The translations under genes were made by a program, and so were the position numbers. This document shows, piece after piece, positions 1 to 9,013 of a stretch of 64,000 bases of DNA (its first letter is position 1; the number at the start of each line of letters is the position of its first letter). The notes under the pieces are model-generated. The model was not told the DNA's origin. It searched no databases and worked only from the letters and a program-made list of their open reading frames with translations. This DNA comes from CAZDQL01 sp964507325 (GTDB lineage: Bacteria; Planctomycetota; UBA1135; GCA-002686595): contig CAZDQL010000006.1 in assembly GCA_964507325.1 (NCBI GenBank), positions 1 through 64,000 of the forward strand, written 5' to 3'.

Positions 1-2
1 AC

Positions 3-350
3 CAGCACCGCTGCATCGGCTGCCGCTACTGCGTGGTCGGCTGCCCCTACGGCGCGCGCAGCTTCAACTGGTCCGAACCGCGGGAACACTTCGAGGACGG
101 GGTGCCCAACCCCAGCTATCCGACCCGCACTCGGGGCGTGGTGGAGAAGTGCACCTTCTGCACCGAGCGGCTGGCGCGGGGCCAAGAGCCCGCCTGCGTC
201 GAAGCCTGCGCCAACTCCGGTGCGGGGGCGCTGGTCTTCGGGGATCTCGAGGAACCGGAGTCCGCCGTCCGCCGTGCCGTCGAGTCGAGCCTGGTGGTGC
301 GCCGCAAGGCCGGGCTCGGCACCATCCCCCGGGTCTTCTACAAGCTGTGA
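3..350 (+). CDS. 4Fe-4S ferredoxin-type subunit of a membrane oxidoreductase (5' truncated)
   Basis: The start of this gene lies outside the window; the frame is open from base 3 to the TGA at 348-350. The visible part opens with a CxxCxxCxxxC cluster (CIGCRYCVVGC), then a second set (CTFC, then two more Cys in ACVEAC). That is the spacing of the NrfC/DsrO/HybA/DmsB family of electron-transfer subunits carrying [4Fe-4S] clusters. An NrfD-type membrane subunit follows after 7 bases, so the pair probably links a periplasmic catalytic protein to the quinone pool. The catalytic subunit should lie upstream, outside the window. Which substrate is used cannot be read from this fragment. Confidence 0.88.
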   Translation, partial: QHRCIGCRYCVVGCPYGARSFNWSEPREHFEDGVPNPSYPTRTRGVVEKCTFCTERLARGQEPACVEACANSGAGALVFGDLEEPESAVRRAVESSLVVRRKAGLGTIPRVFYKL

Positions 351-357
351 GGTCGCC

Positions 358-1515
358 ATGTTGGAGAAGGCACTGAGCGGAAGTGGCAAGTACTGGACCT
401 TCGTGGTCCTCCTGCTCCTGTGCGTGACGGGAGGCCTGGTCGGCTACCTGATCCAGTACCGGGAGGGACTGACCGTCACGGGCTTGAGCCGCGACGTCCC
501 CTGGGGGCTGTACATCTCCCAGTTCACCTTCCTGGTCGGAGTGGCTGCGTCCGCGGTCATCCTGGTGCTGCCCTACTACCTGCACGACTTCAAGGCCTTC
601 GGCAAGATCGTCGTGGTCGGGGAGTACCTGGCCATCTCGGCCGTGATCATGTGCATGCTGTTCATCTTCGTGGACATGGGACAGCCGACGCGGGTCACGA
701 ACGTGGCGCTGTACCCCACCCTGAACTCCCTGATGTTCTGGGACATGACGGTGCTGGCGGGCTACCTGCTCCTGAACGTTGTCATCTCGCGGGTGAGCTT
801 CCGCTCCGAGCTCCAGGGGGTCGCGCCGCCGCGCTGGCTGCGCCCGATCATCCTGCTCTCGATCCCGTGGGCGGTGAGCATCCACACGGTGACGGCCTTC
901 CTCTACTCGGGGCTCAGCGCGCGTCCCTTCTGGATGACCGCCATCCTGGCTCCGCGCTTCCTGGCGTCCGCTTTCGCCTCGGGCCCGGCGCTCTTGATCC
1001 TCCTGTGCCTCTTGCTGCGCCGCACCACGGGTTTCGACGCCGGTGACAAGGCCATCGGGAAGCTGGGGGTGATCGTCATCTACGCGATGTTGATCAACCT
1101 CTTCTTCGTGGCGATGGAGTTCTTCACGGTGTTCTACAGCGACATGCCCGAGCACGTGCACCACTTCGAATACCTCTTCGCGGGGTTGCACGGCCACGGG
1201 CAGTTGGTACCGCTGATGTGGTTCTCGCAGATCGCGGGGGTGGGCGCAGCGCTCCTGCTGCTCTTCCCCGCGGCGCGCCGACAGACGGGACTCTTGGTCC
1301 TCGGCTGCCTGGGCGTGATCGTCTCGATCTGGATCGACAAGGGACTGGGGATGGTGACCGCCGGTTTCGTGCCCTCGCCCCTGGGGCATGTCACCGAGTA
1401 CACCCCCACCCTGATCGAGATCCTGATCGGGCTCGGAATCTACGCCGTGGGCGCTCTGATCCTGACGGTGCTGGTCAAGGTCGCCATCACCCAGCGCCAG
1501 TTGCGAGGAACCTGA
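358..1515 (+). CDS. NrfD/PsrC-family quinone-interacting membrane subunit
   Basis: This 385-residue protein is almost entirely hydrophobic, with roughly nine or ten membrane segments; the first begins near residue 11. It matches the NrfD/PsrC/DsrP/HybB type that exchanges electrons between quinones and a partner Fe-S subunit. The ATG at 358 was chosen because it lies 7 bases after the Fe-S gene and directly precedes a typical cytoplasmic lead and first helix; the open frame extends upstream only as overlap with the Fe-S gene. With that gene it forms the membrane module of a respiratory complex (CISM-like). NrfCD, MccCD, DsrOP and polysulfide reductase modules all look alike at this level. Confidence 0.92.
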   Translation: MLEKALSGSGKYWTFVVLLLLCVTGGLVGYLIQYREGLTVTGLSRDVPWGLYISQFTFLVGVAASAVILVLPYYLHDFKAFGKIVVVGEYLAISAVIMCMLFIFVDMGQPTRVTNVALYPTLNSLMFWDMTVLAGYLLLNVVISRVSFRSELQGVAPPRWLRPIILLSIPWAVSIHTVTAFLYSGLSARPFWMTAILAPRFLASAFASGPALLILLCLLLRRTTGFDAGDKAIGKLGVIVIYAMLINLFFVAMEFFTVFYSDMPEHVHHFEYLFAGLHGHGQLVPLMWFSQIAGVGAALLLLFPAARRQTGLLVLGCLGVIVSIWIDKGLGMVTAGFVPSPLGHVTEYTPTLIEILIGLGIYAVGALILTVLVKVAITQRQLRGT

Positions 1516-1541
1516 CCGGCCTGCGCGAGTGAATTGACCAG

Positions 1542-3386
1542 ATGTACCCGGTGATGCTGGACGTTCGCGGTCGCTCCTGCCTGGTGGTGGGGGGCGGCGG
1601 CGTCGCCCTGCGCAAGGTGGACGGGCTCCTGCGGGAGGGCGCGCGCGTGACCGTCGTCGCCCGTCAACCGATCGCCGCCCTGAAGGACTTGGCCGAGGCG
1701 GGGGCGATCCAACTCGAGGAACGCGCCTACGGCTCCGGCGAGGCGCGTGAGTACTTCCTGGTCTTCGGCGCCACCGACGACCGCTCGGTCAACCGCGAGG
1801 TCTCGGGAGATGCGGAGGGGGCCGGGATCTGGGCTAACGTCGCCGACGACCCGGAGCTCTGCACCTTCCACCTCCCCGCCCGTCTCGAGCGCGGCACCCT
1901 GCAGTTGGCGATCGCCTCCGGCGGCGAGGCCCCCTTCGTCGTGCGCCGGCTGCGCCGGCTGCTGGAGGGGCGCTTCGGTCCCGAGTGGGGGGAGTGGATC
2001 GAGGCCGCCGGACGCTTCCGCGGCGCGGTGCGCTCCTCGGGCCTGCCGGCCACCGAGGCGGAAGAGCGCTTCGACGCCTTCTTCCGCGGCACCGTCGACC
2101 GTCAGACGTGGGCGGCCCGGGTGCCCAGCCAGGAGGAGCTGGAGCAGTGGCTGGGCACGACGCCCGCAGCACAGGAGACAACCGAGTTCGGAGCGGGGGT
2201 GATCCCCTCCGCACCAGAGCCGGGGCCCTCCTCCGCCGGCGTCCACGAGAGGCCCCTGCGAGTCGGTCTGGTGTCCTTGGTGGGCGCCGGCCCCGGTGAC
2301 GCGGGCTTGCTCACCCTGCGCGGGCGAGCGCGGCTCCTGGCCGCCGACGCCGTGGTCTACGACCGCTTGGCCGCCCCGGCCCTGCCCTGCGACCTGCCCT
2401 CGCGGGTGGAGTTGCACTGCGTGGGCAAGCAGGCGGGCCACCACCCCGTCCCCCAGGGGGAGATCAACGCGCTCCTGGTGCGCCTGGCACGGCGCCACCG
2501 GCGGGTCGTGCGCCTGAAGGGTGGAGACCCCTTCGTCTTCGGCCGCGGTGGGGAGGAGGCGGAGGCCTTGGTCGAGGAGGGGATCGCCTTCGAGGTGGTG
2601 CCCAGCGTCACCGCGGGTCTGGCGGCTCCCGCCTACGCCGGCATCCCGGTCACCCATCGCAACCAGGCGGTGCGCATGACGCTGGTGACCGCCCACGAGG
2701 CGCAGAAGAGCGACGGGCCCCAGGTGCGTTGGGACCTGCTCGCCGCCGACCCCCACGCCACGATCGTGGGCTACATGGGCGTGCGTCAGCTCGACCGCGC
2801 CGTGCATCAACTCCTCGGCGGGGGCATGGACCCGGAGACACCGGCGGCGATGATCGAGCGCGGGACCACCGCCGGACAACGGGTGGTGAGGAGCACCCTG
2901 GCGAAGTTCCCCGACGCGGTGCAGGAGCACGGCATCCGGCCCCCCGGCCTCTTCGTGATCGGCCCCACGGTGCCCCACGCCGAACACCTCGATTGGTTCG
3001 GAACCCGCCCCCTTTGCGGCGAGCGCCTGGTCCTGTCGACGGGTGCGCGCTCCCTCGTCGAGGAGCTGGAGTTGGCGGGAGCCGAGATCGTCGAGGTCCC
3101 CCTGCCCCTGACACCCGCCGCGCGGGTGGTGATGGGGGCCCTGCCCCTCAGCGGCTGCGTGCTGGCCGGCTCGGGCGAGGTGGACGCCTTCGACGACGAG
3201 CGCGACGGCGAGGGCTGGAGTGAGGGGATGACCACCTGGTGCCTGGACGCCTCCGCCGCGGCGCGGGCGCGCGAGCTGGGCTGGCCGGAGGTGCAGGTGC
3301 TGGAGGCTGGGTCCGCGGCCGCCCTGGTGCGGGCCCTCGAGGGCCGCCCACGCCCGCAGGTCGCAGCAGAGGGGGGAACGTCATGA
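1542..3386 (+). CDS. cysG: Siroheme synthase: precorrin-2 dehydrogenase/ferrochelatase plus uroporphyrinogen-III methyltransferase, with a short HemD-like tail
   Basis: At 614 residues this is longer than the usual CysG (about 460). Residues 1-205 are a Met8/CysG-N domain with a nucleotide-binding VVGGGGVALRK motif; it oxidises precorrin-2 and may insert iron. Residues about 238-485 are the SAM-dependent uroporphyrinogen-III methyltransferase, shown by VGAGPGDAGLLTLRG, VRLKGGDPFVFGRGGEE and GIPVTHR. Residues about 490-614 look like one half of a HemD (uroporphyrinogen-III synthase) fold and are too short for a whole enzyme. Its product, siroheme, serves sulfite and nitrite reductases. The stop overlaps the next start as ATGA (3383-3386), so translation is probably coupled. 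Confidence 0.93.
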   Translation: MYPVMLDVRGRSCLVVGGGGVALRKVDGLLREGARVTVVARQPIAALKDLAEAGAIQLEERAYGSGEAREYFLVFGATDDRSVNREVSGDAEGAGIWANVADDPELCTFHLPARLERGTLQLAIASGGEAPFVVRRLRRLLEGRFGPEWGEWIEAAGRFRGAVRSSGLPATEAEERFDAFFRGTVDRQTWAARVPSQEELEQWLGTTPAAQETTEFGAGVIPSAPEPGPSSAGVHERPLRVGLVSLVGAGPGDAGLLTLRGRARLLAADAVVYDRLAAPALPCDLPSRVELHCVGKQAGHHPVPQGEINALLVRLARRHRRVVRLKGGDPFVFGRGGEEAEALVEEGIAFEVVPSVTAGLAAPAYAGIPVTHRNQAVRMTLVTAHEAQKSDGPQVRWDLLAADPHATIVGYMGVRQLDRAVHQLLGGGMDPETPAAMIERGTTAGQRVVRSTLAKFPDAVQEHGIRPPGLFVIGPTVPHAEHLDWFGTRPLCGERLVLSTGARSLVEELELAGAEIVEVPLPLTPAARVVMGALPLSGCVLAGSGEVDAFDDERDGEGWSEGMTTWCLDASAAARARELGWPEVQVLEAGSAAALVRALEGRPRPQVAAEGGTS

Positions 3387-5095
3387 GCTCACGGATCCTC
3401 GTCCTGGGCGCCTCGGCCGCGGGTCTGCGCGCCGCAGCGCGAGCCAAGCGGCGCGACCCGCGCCTGGAGATCACCGTGCTGGACCGGCGGGAAGTGATCT
3501 CGCTGGGGGCCTGCGGTCTGCCCTTCTACGTGGGGGGCGACATCGAGAACCTGCAGTCGCTGCGCTCCACTCCCTGGGGAGCGCTGAGGGACCCGGAGTT
3601 CTTCCAGTCGGCCAAGGCGCTGGACGTGCGCGTGCGCTGGGAGGCCACCGCGATCGACCGCGAGGCGCGCCGCGTTCACTGCCGCCACCTCGACTCGGGA
3701 GAGGAGGACGTGCTGGAGTGGGACCAGCTCGTGATCGCCACCGGGGCCCGCCCGCGACGGTTGACGGGACTGCCGGCGGATCACCCGCGGCTCTCCACCT
3801 TCACCACCGCCGAGGAGGCGCGCCGCTGGCGCGAGGCGCTGCAGCGGGGGCAGCTCGAGAGCTTGGCGATCGTGGGCGCCGGTCTGATCGGCGTGGAGCT
3901 GGCGGAGGCCTTCAGCGCCCTCTGGGGGTGCGAGGTCACGCTGATCGAGGCCCTGGACCGCGTGCTCGGGCGCCAGCTCGATCCGGAGATGGCCGCCCTC
4001 GTGGAGGCGCACCTGCAAGAGCAGGAGGTGCGCGTGCTCACCTCTCGCCGCTGCCTCTCCTTCGAGGAGCGGGAGGAGGGTCTCGAGATCGGGATCGACG
4101 GCGGCACGGACGGTGACTCCGTGGCGGCGCAGCACGCCATCTGCGCCATCGGCTTCGAACCCGAGGTCGACTTGGCTCGCCAGGCGGGCCTTGCGATCGG
4201 CGAGGCCGGGGGGATCGTCGTCGACGAGACCCTGCGCACCTCCGATCCCGCGATCTTCGCCGCCGGCGACTGCGTCGAAGTGCGGCACGCGGTGGCGGGC
4301 CGCGGGGTGCACCTGCCCCTCGGCTCCCTGGCCAACCGCCAGGGCCGCGTCGTGGGGGACAACCTCTCCGGGCTCGAGAGCTGTTTCGGAGCGGTGGTGG
4401 GGAGCTCCGCGGTCAAGGTCTTCGAGCTGAACGTCGCCACCGCCGGGCTCTCGGAAGAGGCCTGTCGCAGGTTGGGGATCGCCTGCGATTGCGTCCACGG
4501 CACCTTCTCCGACAGGGCCCACTACCACCCCGAGGACGAGAACCTGCACCTGAAGCTGGTCTTCGCCGCCGACGCGAGCGACGCGGGTGGGGGTCGGCTC
4601 CTGGGGCTGCAGGCGATCGGGCGGGGGGATGCGGTCAAGCGCGTCGACGTCTTCGGGAACCTCCTGCGCCGAGGCGGATGCGTCGAGGACCTCTTGGACC
4701 TGGAATTCTGCTACGCGCCGCCCTACGCCCCGCCCCTGGATCCCCTCTACGCCCTGGGGTGCGCGGCCTTGAACCAAGTGCGCGACGGGGTGCGCTCGGT
4801 CGCGCCGAGCGCGGAGCTCGTCGGACGGGAGCTCCTCGACGTGCGCACCGAGGCCGAGGTCGAGGCCGCTCCGCTGGAAGGAGACGCGCGTGCGATCCCC
4901 CTCGAGCAGTTGCGCGCCCGCCTGGAGGAGGTTCCGCGCGACCGGGAGACGCTGGTCTGCTGCGCCAAGGGACCGCGCTCGGCGGAGGCGTCGCGCATCC
5001 TCATGCAGGACGGCAGGCAGGGAGTGCGCTACCTCGGCGGAGGGGTCAGCATGCGCGTTTCGCGACGGGTGCAGCCCGGCGAGGACGAGGAGTGA
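3383..5095 (+). CDS. CoA-disulfide reductase / persulfide reductase with C-terminal rhodanese domain
   Basis: The 570-residue protein begins with an FAD-binding dinucleotide fold (ILVLGASAAGLRAA) and has the CoADR-type redox cysteine C44 in the motif GACGLPFYVGG. A second nucleotide fold follows (AIVGAGLIGVELAEAF), then the FAD-contacting AAGDCVE segment and the reductase dimerisation domain to about residue 460. The last 100 residues are a rhodanese domain with Cys in the loop CCAKGPRS. Characterised CoADR-rhodanese fusions reduce CoA disulfide, CoA persulfide or polysulfide with NAD(P)H. Its place between siroheme synthase and hemA suggests a role in sulfur redox metabolism. The start at 3383 gives a 4-base ATGA overlap with the siroheme gene. 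Confidence 0.9.
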   Translation: MSSRILVLGASAAGLRAAARAKRRDPRLEITVLDRREVISLGACGLPFYVGGDIENLQSLRSTPWGALRDPEFFQSAKALDVRVRWEATAIDREARRVHCRHLDSGEEDVLEWDQLVIATGARPRRLTGLPADHPRLSTFTTAEEARRWREALQRGQLESLAIVGAGLIGVELAEAFSALWGCEVTLIEALDRVLGRQLDPEMAALVEAHLQEQEVRVLTSRRCLSFEEREEGLEIGIDGGTDGDSVAAQHAICAIGFEPEVDLARQAGLAIGEAGGIVVDETLRTSDPAIFAAGDCVEVRHAVAGRGVHLPLGSLANRQGRVVGDNLSGLESCFGAVVGSSAVKVFELNVATAGLSEEACRRLGIACDCVHGTFSDRAHYHPEDENLHLKLVFAADASDAGGGRLLGLQAIGRGDAVKRVDVFGNLLRRGGCVEDLLDLEFCYAPPYAPPLDPLYALGCAALNQVRDGVRSVAPSAELVGRELLDVRTEAEVEAAPLEGDARAIPLEQLRARLEEVPRDRETLVCCAKGPRSAEASRILMQDGRQGVRYLGGGVSMRVSRRVQPGEDEE

Positions 5096-5100
5096 ACCGG

Positions 5101-6441
5101 ATGGACGCCACCGAGACCCTGATCTGCTGCGGAGTGAGCCACCACGGCCTGTCTCTCGCCGACCGGGAGCGCATCCAACCCCCGCGGGAACGCTGGGGTG
5201 GGGTCCTGCGCGGCCTCCTCGCCAGCGATCACGCGCGCAGCGCGGTGCTGGTCGCGACCTGTAACCGGATCGAGTTCTACGTGGAGGTCGCTCGGGGGTG
5301 CACCGGCAGCGGTGCCGTCCTGGATGCGATGCTGGACGCGTTGGGGGTCGCTGGGCAGGACCGCGAGCGGGTGGGGGACGCCTGCTACCTGCTCAAGGGC
5401 GAGGAGGTCGTGCGGCACCTCCTGCGGGTGTCCTCGGGCCTGGACTCGATGTGCGTCGGCGAGAGCGAGATCCTGGGGCAGGTCAAGGAGGCCTACTCCT
5501 TCGCCTGCCGCTGCGGCGAGCTGGGCAACGCCCTGCACCGCCTCTTCCACTGCGCCTTCCGCGTCGGCAAGCAGGTGCGCAACGAGACCGCGGTGGGCAG
5601 CGGCGTGCGCTCGATGGCGGGTGCCGCCCAGAGCCTCTTGGCGCGGGCCGGCGGCGGACTCGAGGGAAAGACCCTGCTCCTGATCGGCGTCAACGCCATG
5701 ACCGAGACGATCGCTGCTCGCACGCGCGGTCGCTTGCGGCAGGTGTTCGTCAACCGCACCCACTGCCGCGCGAAGGCGCTGGCCGAGCGCTTCGGCGGGG
5801 AGTGGAGGCGGCTCGAGCACCTGGAGCGGACCCTGGCGGAGGTCGATCTGGTCGTGACGAGCACCGGATCCGCCGAGCCGCTGCTCGGGGCGGAGGACCT
5901 GGAGCGCGTGCTGCGCGCCCGCGGGTCGGCCGCGCCGCTGGTCGTGTGCGACCTGGCCGTGCCGCGCGACGTGGAGGTCCCTCGAGGGGAGCTCCCGGGG
6001 CTGGTCCTCTTGGATCAGGAGGCCGTGGAGGCGCACCTGCGAGGGGAGACCGCGGATCGTCACGGAGCGCTTGAGGAGGCAGAGGGGATCGTCGCCGACA
6101 GGGCGGAGGCCTTCTGCGGCAAGCTGCGGCGGGCGGAGCTCAGCGCGGACGAGCGCGCGTTCCTGTCCGCCGTGCAAGAGGCCCTGGCGCGCGAGCTGGA
6201 CCGCAGCCAGAAGGAGCTCGGGCCCCACGCGGCCGCGGCCCTGGAGCCGGCGGCGCGCCGACTGGCGGAGAAGCTCTCCGCCCTGGGGCTGGCGCACCTG
6301 CGCGGTCAGGGGCGCCGAGCGCTGCAGGGAGGGCCGTCGCGGGACGCCTGGGATACGCGCCTGCGGCGATTCCGGCTCGCAGCGCTGGTGAGCGCCTGGG
6401 CGGCGGCTACTTGCCGATCAGCTCCTCCACGCGCTCGATGA
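5101..6441 (+). CDS. hemA: Glutamyl-tRNA reductase
   Basis: This 446-residue protein catalyses NADPH-dependent reduction of glutamyl-tRNA to glutamate-1-semialdehyde, the first committed step of C5 tetrapyrrole synthesis. It has the catalytic TCNRIEFY motif (C54), the GLDSMCVGESEILGQVK signature, a Rossmann domain and the helical dimerisation tail. The usual NADPH motif GxGxM reads GVNAM here (residues 196-200), an unusual change. The ATG at 5101 follows GAGGAG by 8 bases; a GTG at 5092 overlapping the previous stop is an alternative. The last 35 bases overlap the opposing response-regulator gene tail to tail. Placement beside siroheme synthase suggests precursor supply for heme and siroheme. 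Confidence 0.93.
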   Translation: MDATETLICCGVSHHGLSLADRERIQPPRERWGGVLRGLLASDHARSAVLVATCNRIEFYVEVARGCTGSGAVLDAMLDALGVAGQDRERVGDACYLLKGEEVVRHLLRVSSGLDSMCVGESEILGQVKEAYSFACRCGELGNALHRLFHCAFRVGKQVRNETAVGSGVRSMAGAAQSLLARAGGGLEGKTLLLIGVNAMTETIAARTRGRLRQVFVNRTHCRAKALAERFGGEWRRLEHLERTLAEVDLVVTSTGSAEPLLGAEDLERVLRARGSAAPLVVCDLAVPRDVEVPRGELPGLVLLDQEAVEAHLRGETADRHGALEEAEGIVADRAEAFCGKLRRAELSADERAFLSAVQEALARELDRSQKELGPHAAAALEPAARRLAEKLSALGLAHLRGQGRRALQGGPSRDAWDTRLRRFRLAALVSAWAAATCRSAPPRAR

Positions 6442-6859
6442 ACTGGTCCGGGTCGACCGGCTTGTCCATGAACATCTCGGGGCGCACCAGTCCATCGTCG
6501 CGCATCTGCCGGATGTTCTTGCGCAGCGCCTCCCGCAGGCTGTCCAGCGGACGCTTGTCGTCGTCCACCTCGGACTCGGCGTCGAGCTCCTCGAGCACCC
6601 CCGCCACGCCGGTCAGCATCAGGACCGGCATGTCCTTGAGATGCTCCTCCTTCTGGATCTGCTTGAAGAGCGTGAAGCCGGTCTTGCGGGGCATCATCAC
6701 GTCCAGGATGAGCAGATCGGGGACGAACTCCTTGAGCCTCTCGAGACCCTCCTTGCCGTCTCCGGCGGAGGCCACCTCGTAGCCGTGCTCCTCCAGGACC
6801 GCGGAGATGTACATGATGACCGTGGGGTCGTCGTCAACTACCAGTACCTTCTTGGCCAT
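6407..6859 (-). CDS. Single-domain response regulator
   Basis: This 150-residue protein is only a CheY-like receiver: acidic pocket D9-D11, phosphoacceptor D53 in ILDVMMPRKTG, T83 and K133 in MDKPVD. There is no DNA-binding or enzymatic output domain. The stretch between T83 and K133 is about 50 residues, longer than in CheY and rich in charged residues, so an insertion sits in the alpha4/beta5 region. Its start lies 26 bases inside the 3' end of the heme-sensor kinase gene, so the two are co-transcribed and are probably partners. The tail overlaps hemA on the other strand. Confidence 0.93.
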   Translation of the reverse strand: MAKKVLVVDDDPTVIMYISAVLEEHGYEVASAGDGKEGLERLKEFVPDLLILDVMMPRKTGFTLFKQIQKEEHLKDMPVLMLTGVAGVLEELDAESEVDDDKRPLDSLREALRKNIRQMRDDGLVRPEMFMDKPVDPDQFIERVEELIGK

Positions 6860-8795
6860 CTGTGGTCTCCTGATGGTCTCGTGCGTCCTGTGAGGGGAGC
6901 CCGATGCGGAAGGTCGCTCCGCGGCCCAACTCGGACTCGACTTCGATCACTCCCCCGTGGGCTTCGATAGCGCGCTGGGTCAGAGCCAGCCCCAGGCCGG
7001 TTCCGGACTTGCGCTTGGTGCTGTAGAAGGGCTTGAAGATGTTCTCGCGCACGTCTTCGGTCATGCCCGGGCCATTGTCGCTGACCTCGACATGATAGAG
7101 CTTGCCGTCCGGCGAGAGAAACGCGCGCAGCAGGATTTCCGCCTGCTCGCCCTCGCAGTAACCCTTCTCGGCGCCCTTCTCGGCGCACGCGTCCACGGCG
7201 TTGCTGGCCAGGTCCATGATCGCCATGTGGATCATCTCGGAGTCGCAGGACACGTCGGGCAGGTCCTCGTCCAGCTCGGCGCGCACGGCGATCCCCTTCT
7301 CGGCCGCGGAGGGGCTCAACATCTCCTGAATCCCCCCCAGCATGCTGCGCAGATCGACCGACTTGAACTCGAAGGTCCAGTTGCGGGCGTAGTTGAGCAT
7401 GCTCTTGGAGAGGGCGGTCATGCGCGAGATGCCCTCCTCCATCAGGCCGCAGCCGTCGTCCAGCTTCTGGCGGTCGGAGTTCTTGATGCCGCGCTGGACC
7501 AGGTACGAGCCGCCCTTGAGGGCGTTGAGCATGTTCTTGATGGCGTGCTGGATGCCGGTGACCGCCTCACCGATGGCCGCGAAGCGCTTGTTGCGGATCA
7601 GCTGCTTGGTCAGCCGCAGCTCCTCGGTGATGTCCTTGCTGATCCCGAGCGTTCCGATCGGATTGCCCTCCGCGTCGCGCAGGCGCGTCAGGGTGAGCAG
7701 CACGTTCTTGATCTCCCCCCCCTTGGTGACGAAGTCGGTGCGCAGGTTGCGCACGTTGTCGTCGTGGTCCAGCCGGTCCAGGGCCAGCTTGCGGTCCTCG
7801 GGGTTGGCGAAGAGGATCTCGATGCGCTGGCCCTGCACCTCGGAGCGGGCGTAGCCCAGGAGCTGCTCCGCGCCCCGGTTGAAGGTCTGGATCAGGTGCC
7901 AGGGCGTGACCGTGATGATGATGTCGGCGGAGTTCTCGATGATGCCGTTCAGGTACTCCGTGGAGTTGCGCAGCGCCTCCTGGTGAGCGCGGATGCGCGC
8001 GGTCATGTTGTTGAAGGACCGCTCCAGGACTCCCAGCTCGTCGCGGCGGTCGGCGGGAAAGCGGAAGTCGAGGTCGCGCTCCGCGATGCGGCGGGTGCCG
8101 GCGATCAATCCGCTGATCGGCCGCTGCAACATGCGCAGGAAGAGCAGGCGCAGGGCCGTAGAAGTGACCAGGATCACCAGGAGGACCAGGAGCACCGTGT
8201 AGATGCCGCGGAAGGCGCTCGTGGGGTCCAGGGTGGAGGCGGCGTGGTCGCTGCGGAGCAGGCCCAGGGTCTCTCCCTGCTGGCGGTCCGCGTGGCAGCC
8301 GGCGGCCGCGCAGGAGGGCTCGTTGCGCAGGGGCGTCAAGAGCGCGATCTGCCCCCCCGCCCCAGGGAGCTCCAGGTAGCGGTCCTCGAGCTCGACCGAT
8401 CCCGCCGCGACGGCGTCCAGCTCCTCCACGTCGGCAACGTGACACAGGACGCAGGAGGGGGACTCGGGGTCCGCGGCGCCCACGGCCGCCTCCCGGGTGG
8501 AGGCGGTGGTCAGGCCGGACGGATGGGAGAGCAGGTGCAGCTCCTCGTAGAGCTGCTCCAGGTCGCGGATGCTCTCCAGATGGGAGATCACTCGGCCCGC
8601 ATCGGAGTGCTGCGGCATGGCACCCAGCTCCCGTGCCAGCGAGGCGGTCGCCGTACCGACGACCTCCCGCACCGAACGGCAGGCCGGCCGGTAGCCGAAC
8701 GAGTGCTCGGCCCACGCGGCGAGGATGATGATCACGCTGAAGAGCGCGGTGATCGCCGCGTTCAGTTTCCAGACGATGCGGTTCTTGGGGAGCAT
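6834..8795 (-). CDS. Sensor histidine kinase with periplasmic c-type heme motifs, HAMP and PAS
   Basis: Of 653 residues, 15-28 and 199-220 are membrane helices that bracket a periplasmic domain. That domain carries CVLCH (115-119, CX2CH) and CAAAGCH (162-168, CX4CH), the signatures for covalent heme attachment. A HAMP (about 221-275) and a PAS domain (about 280-395) follow. The dimerisation domain has H417 in GIQHAIKN, and the ATPase domain has the N-box (DLASNAVDA), DNGPGM and GTGLGLA. Redox, NO, O2 or similar sensing through heme is plausible but inferred. Start: GGAGG lies 3 bases before the ATG at 8795. It faces the 9014 gene across a 218-base divergent intergenic region. Confidence 0.94.
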   Translation of the reverse strand: MLPKNRIVWKLNAAITALFSVIIILAAWAEHSFGYRPACRSVREVVGTATASLARELGAMPQHSDAGRVISHLESIRDLEQLYEELHLLSHPSGLTTASTREAAVGAADPESPSCVLCHVADVEELDAVAAGSVELEDRYLELPGAGGQIALLTPLRNEPSCAAAGCHADRQQGETLGLLRSDHAASTLDPTSAFRGIYTVLLVLLVILVTSTALRLLFLRMLQRPISGLIAGTRRIAERDLDFRFPADRRDELGVLERSFNNMTARIRAHQEALRNSTEYLNGIIENSADIIITVTPWHLIQTFNRGAEQLLGYARSEVQGQRIEILFANPEDRKLALDRLDHDDNVRNLRTDFVTKGGEIKNVLLTLTRLRDAEGNPIGTLGISKDITEELRLTKQLIRNKRFAAIGEAVTGIQHAIKNMLNALKGGSYLVQRGIKNSDRQKLDDGCGLMEEGISRMTALSKSMLNYARNWTFEFKSVDLRSMLGGIQEMLSPSAAEKGIAVRAELDEDLPDVSCDSEMIHMAIMDLASNAVDACAEKGAEKGYCEGEQAEILLRAFLSPDGKLYHVEVSDNGPGMTEDVRENIFKPFYSTKRKSGTGLGLALTQRAIEAHGGVIEVESELGRGATFRIGLPSQDARDHQETTDGQEGTGS

Positions 8796-9013
8796 GGGCC
8801 TCCGTCCCCTACAGCTCCATGGTACATCCGCGGCAGTGGAGACGTACCGATGTGATTCCGTGGAGGCCGGCGTCCAGAACTGCCCTGAGTCGAAGTGCGT
8901 AGGACCGTGGTCAGGGCGGCATTGACCGCGCCTGCGACCGTCAGTACGCTCCCACGTCAGGTGGTCGGGTGCGGGCCGTCGGCCCGGTCGCGACGTCGGA
9001 AGAACACCAAGCA

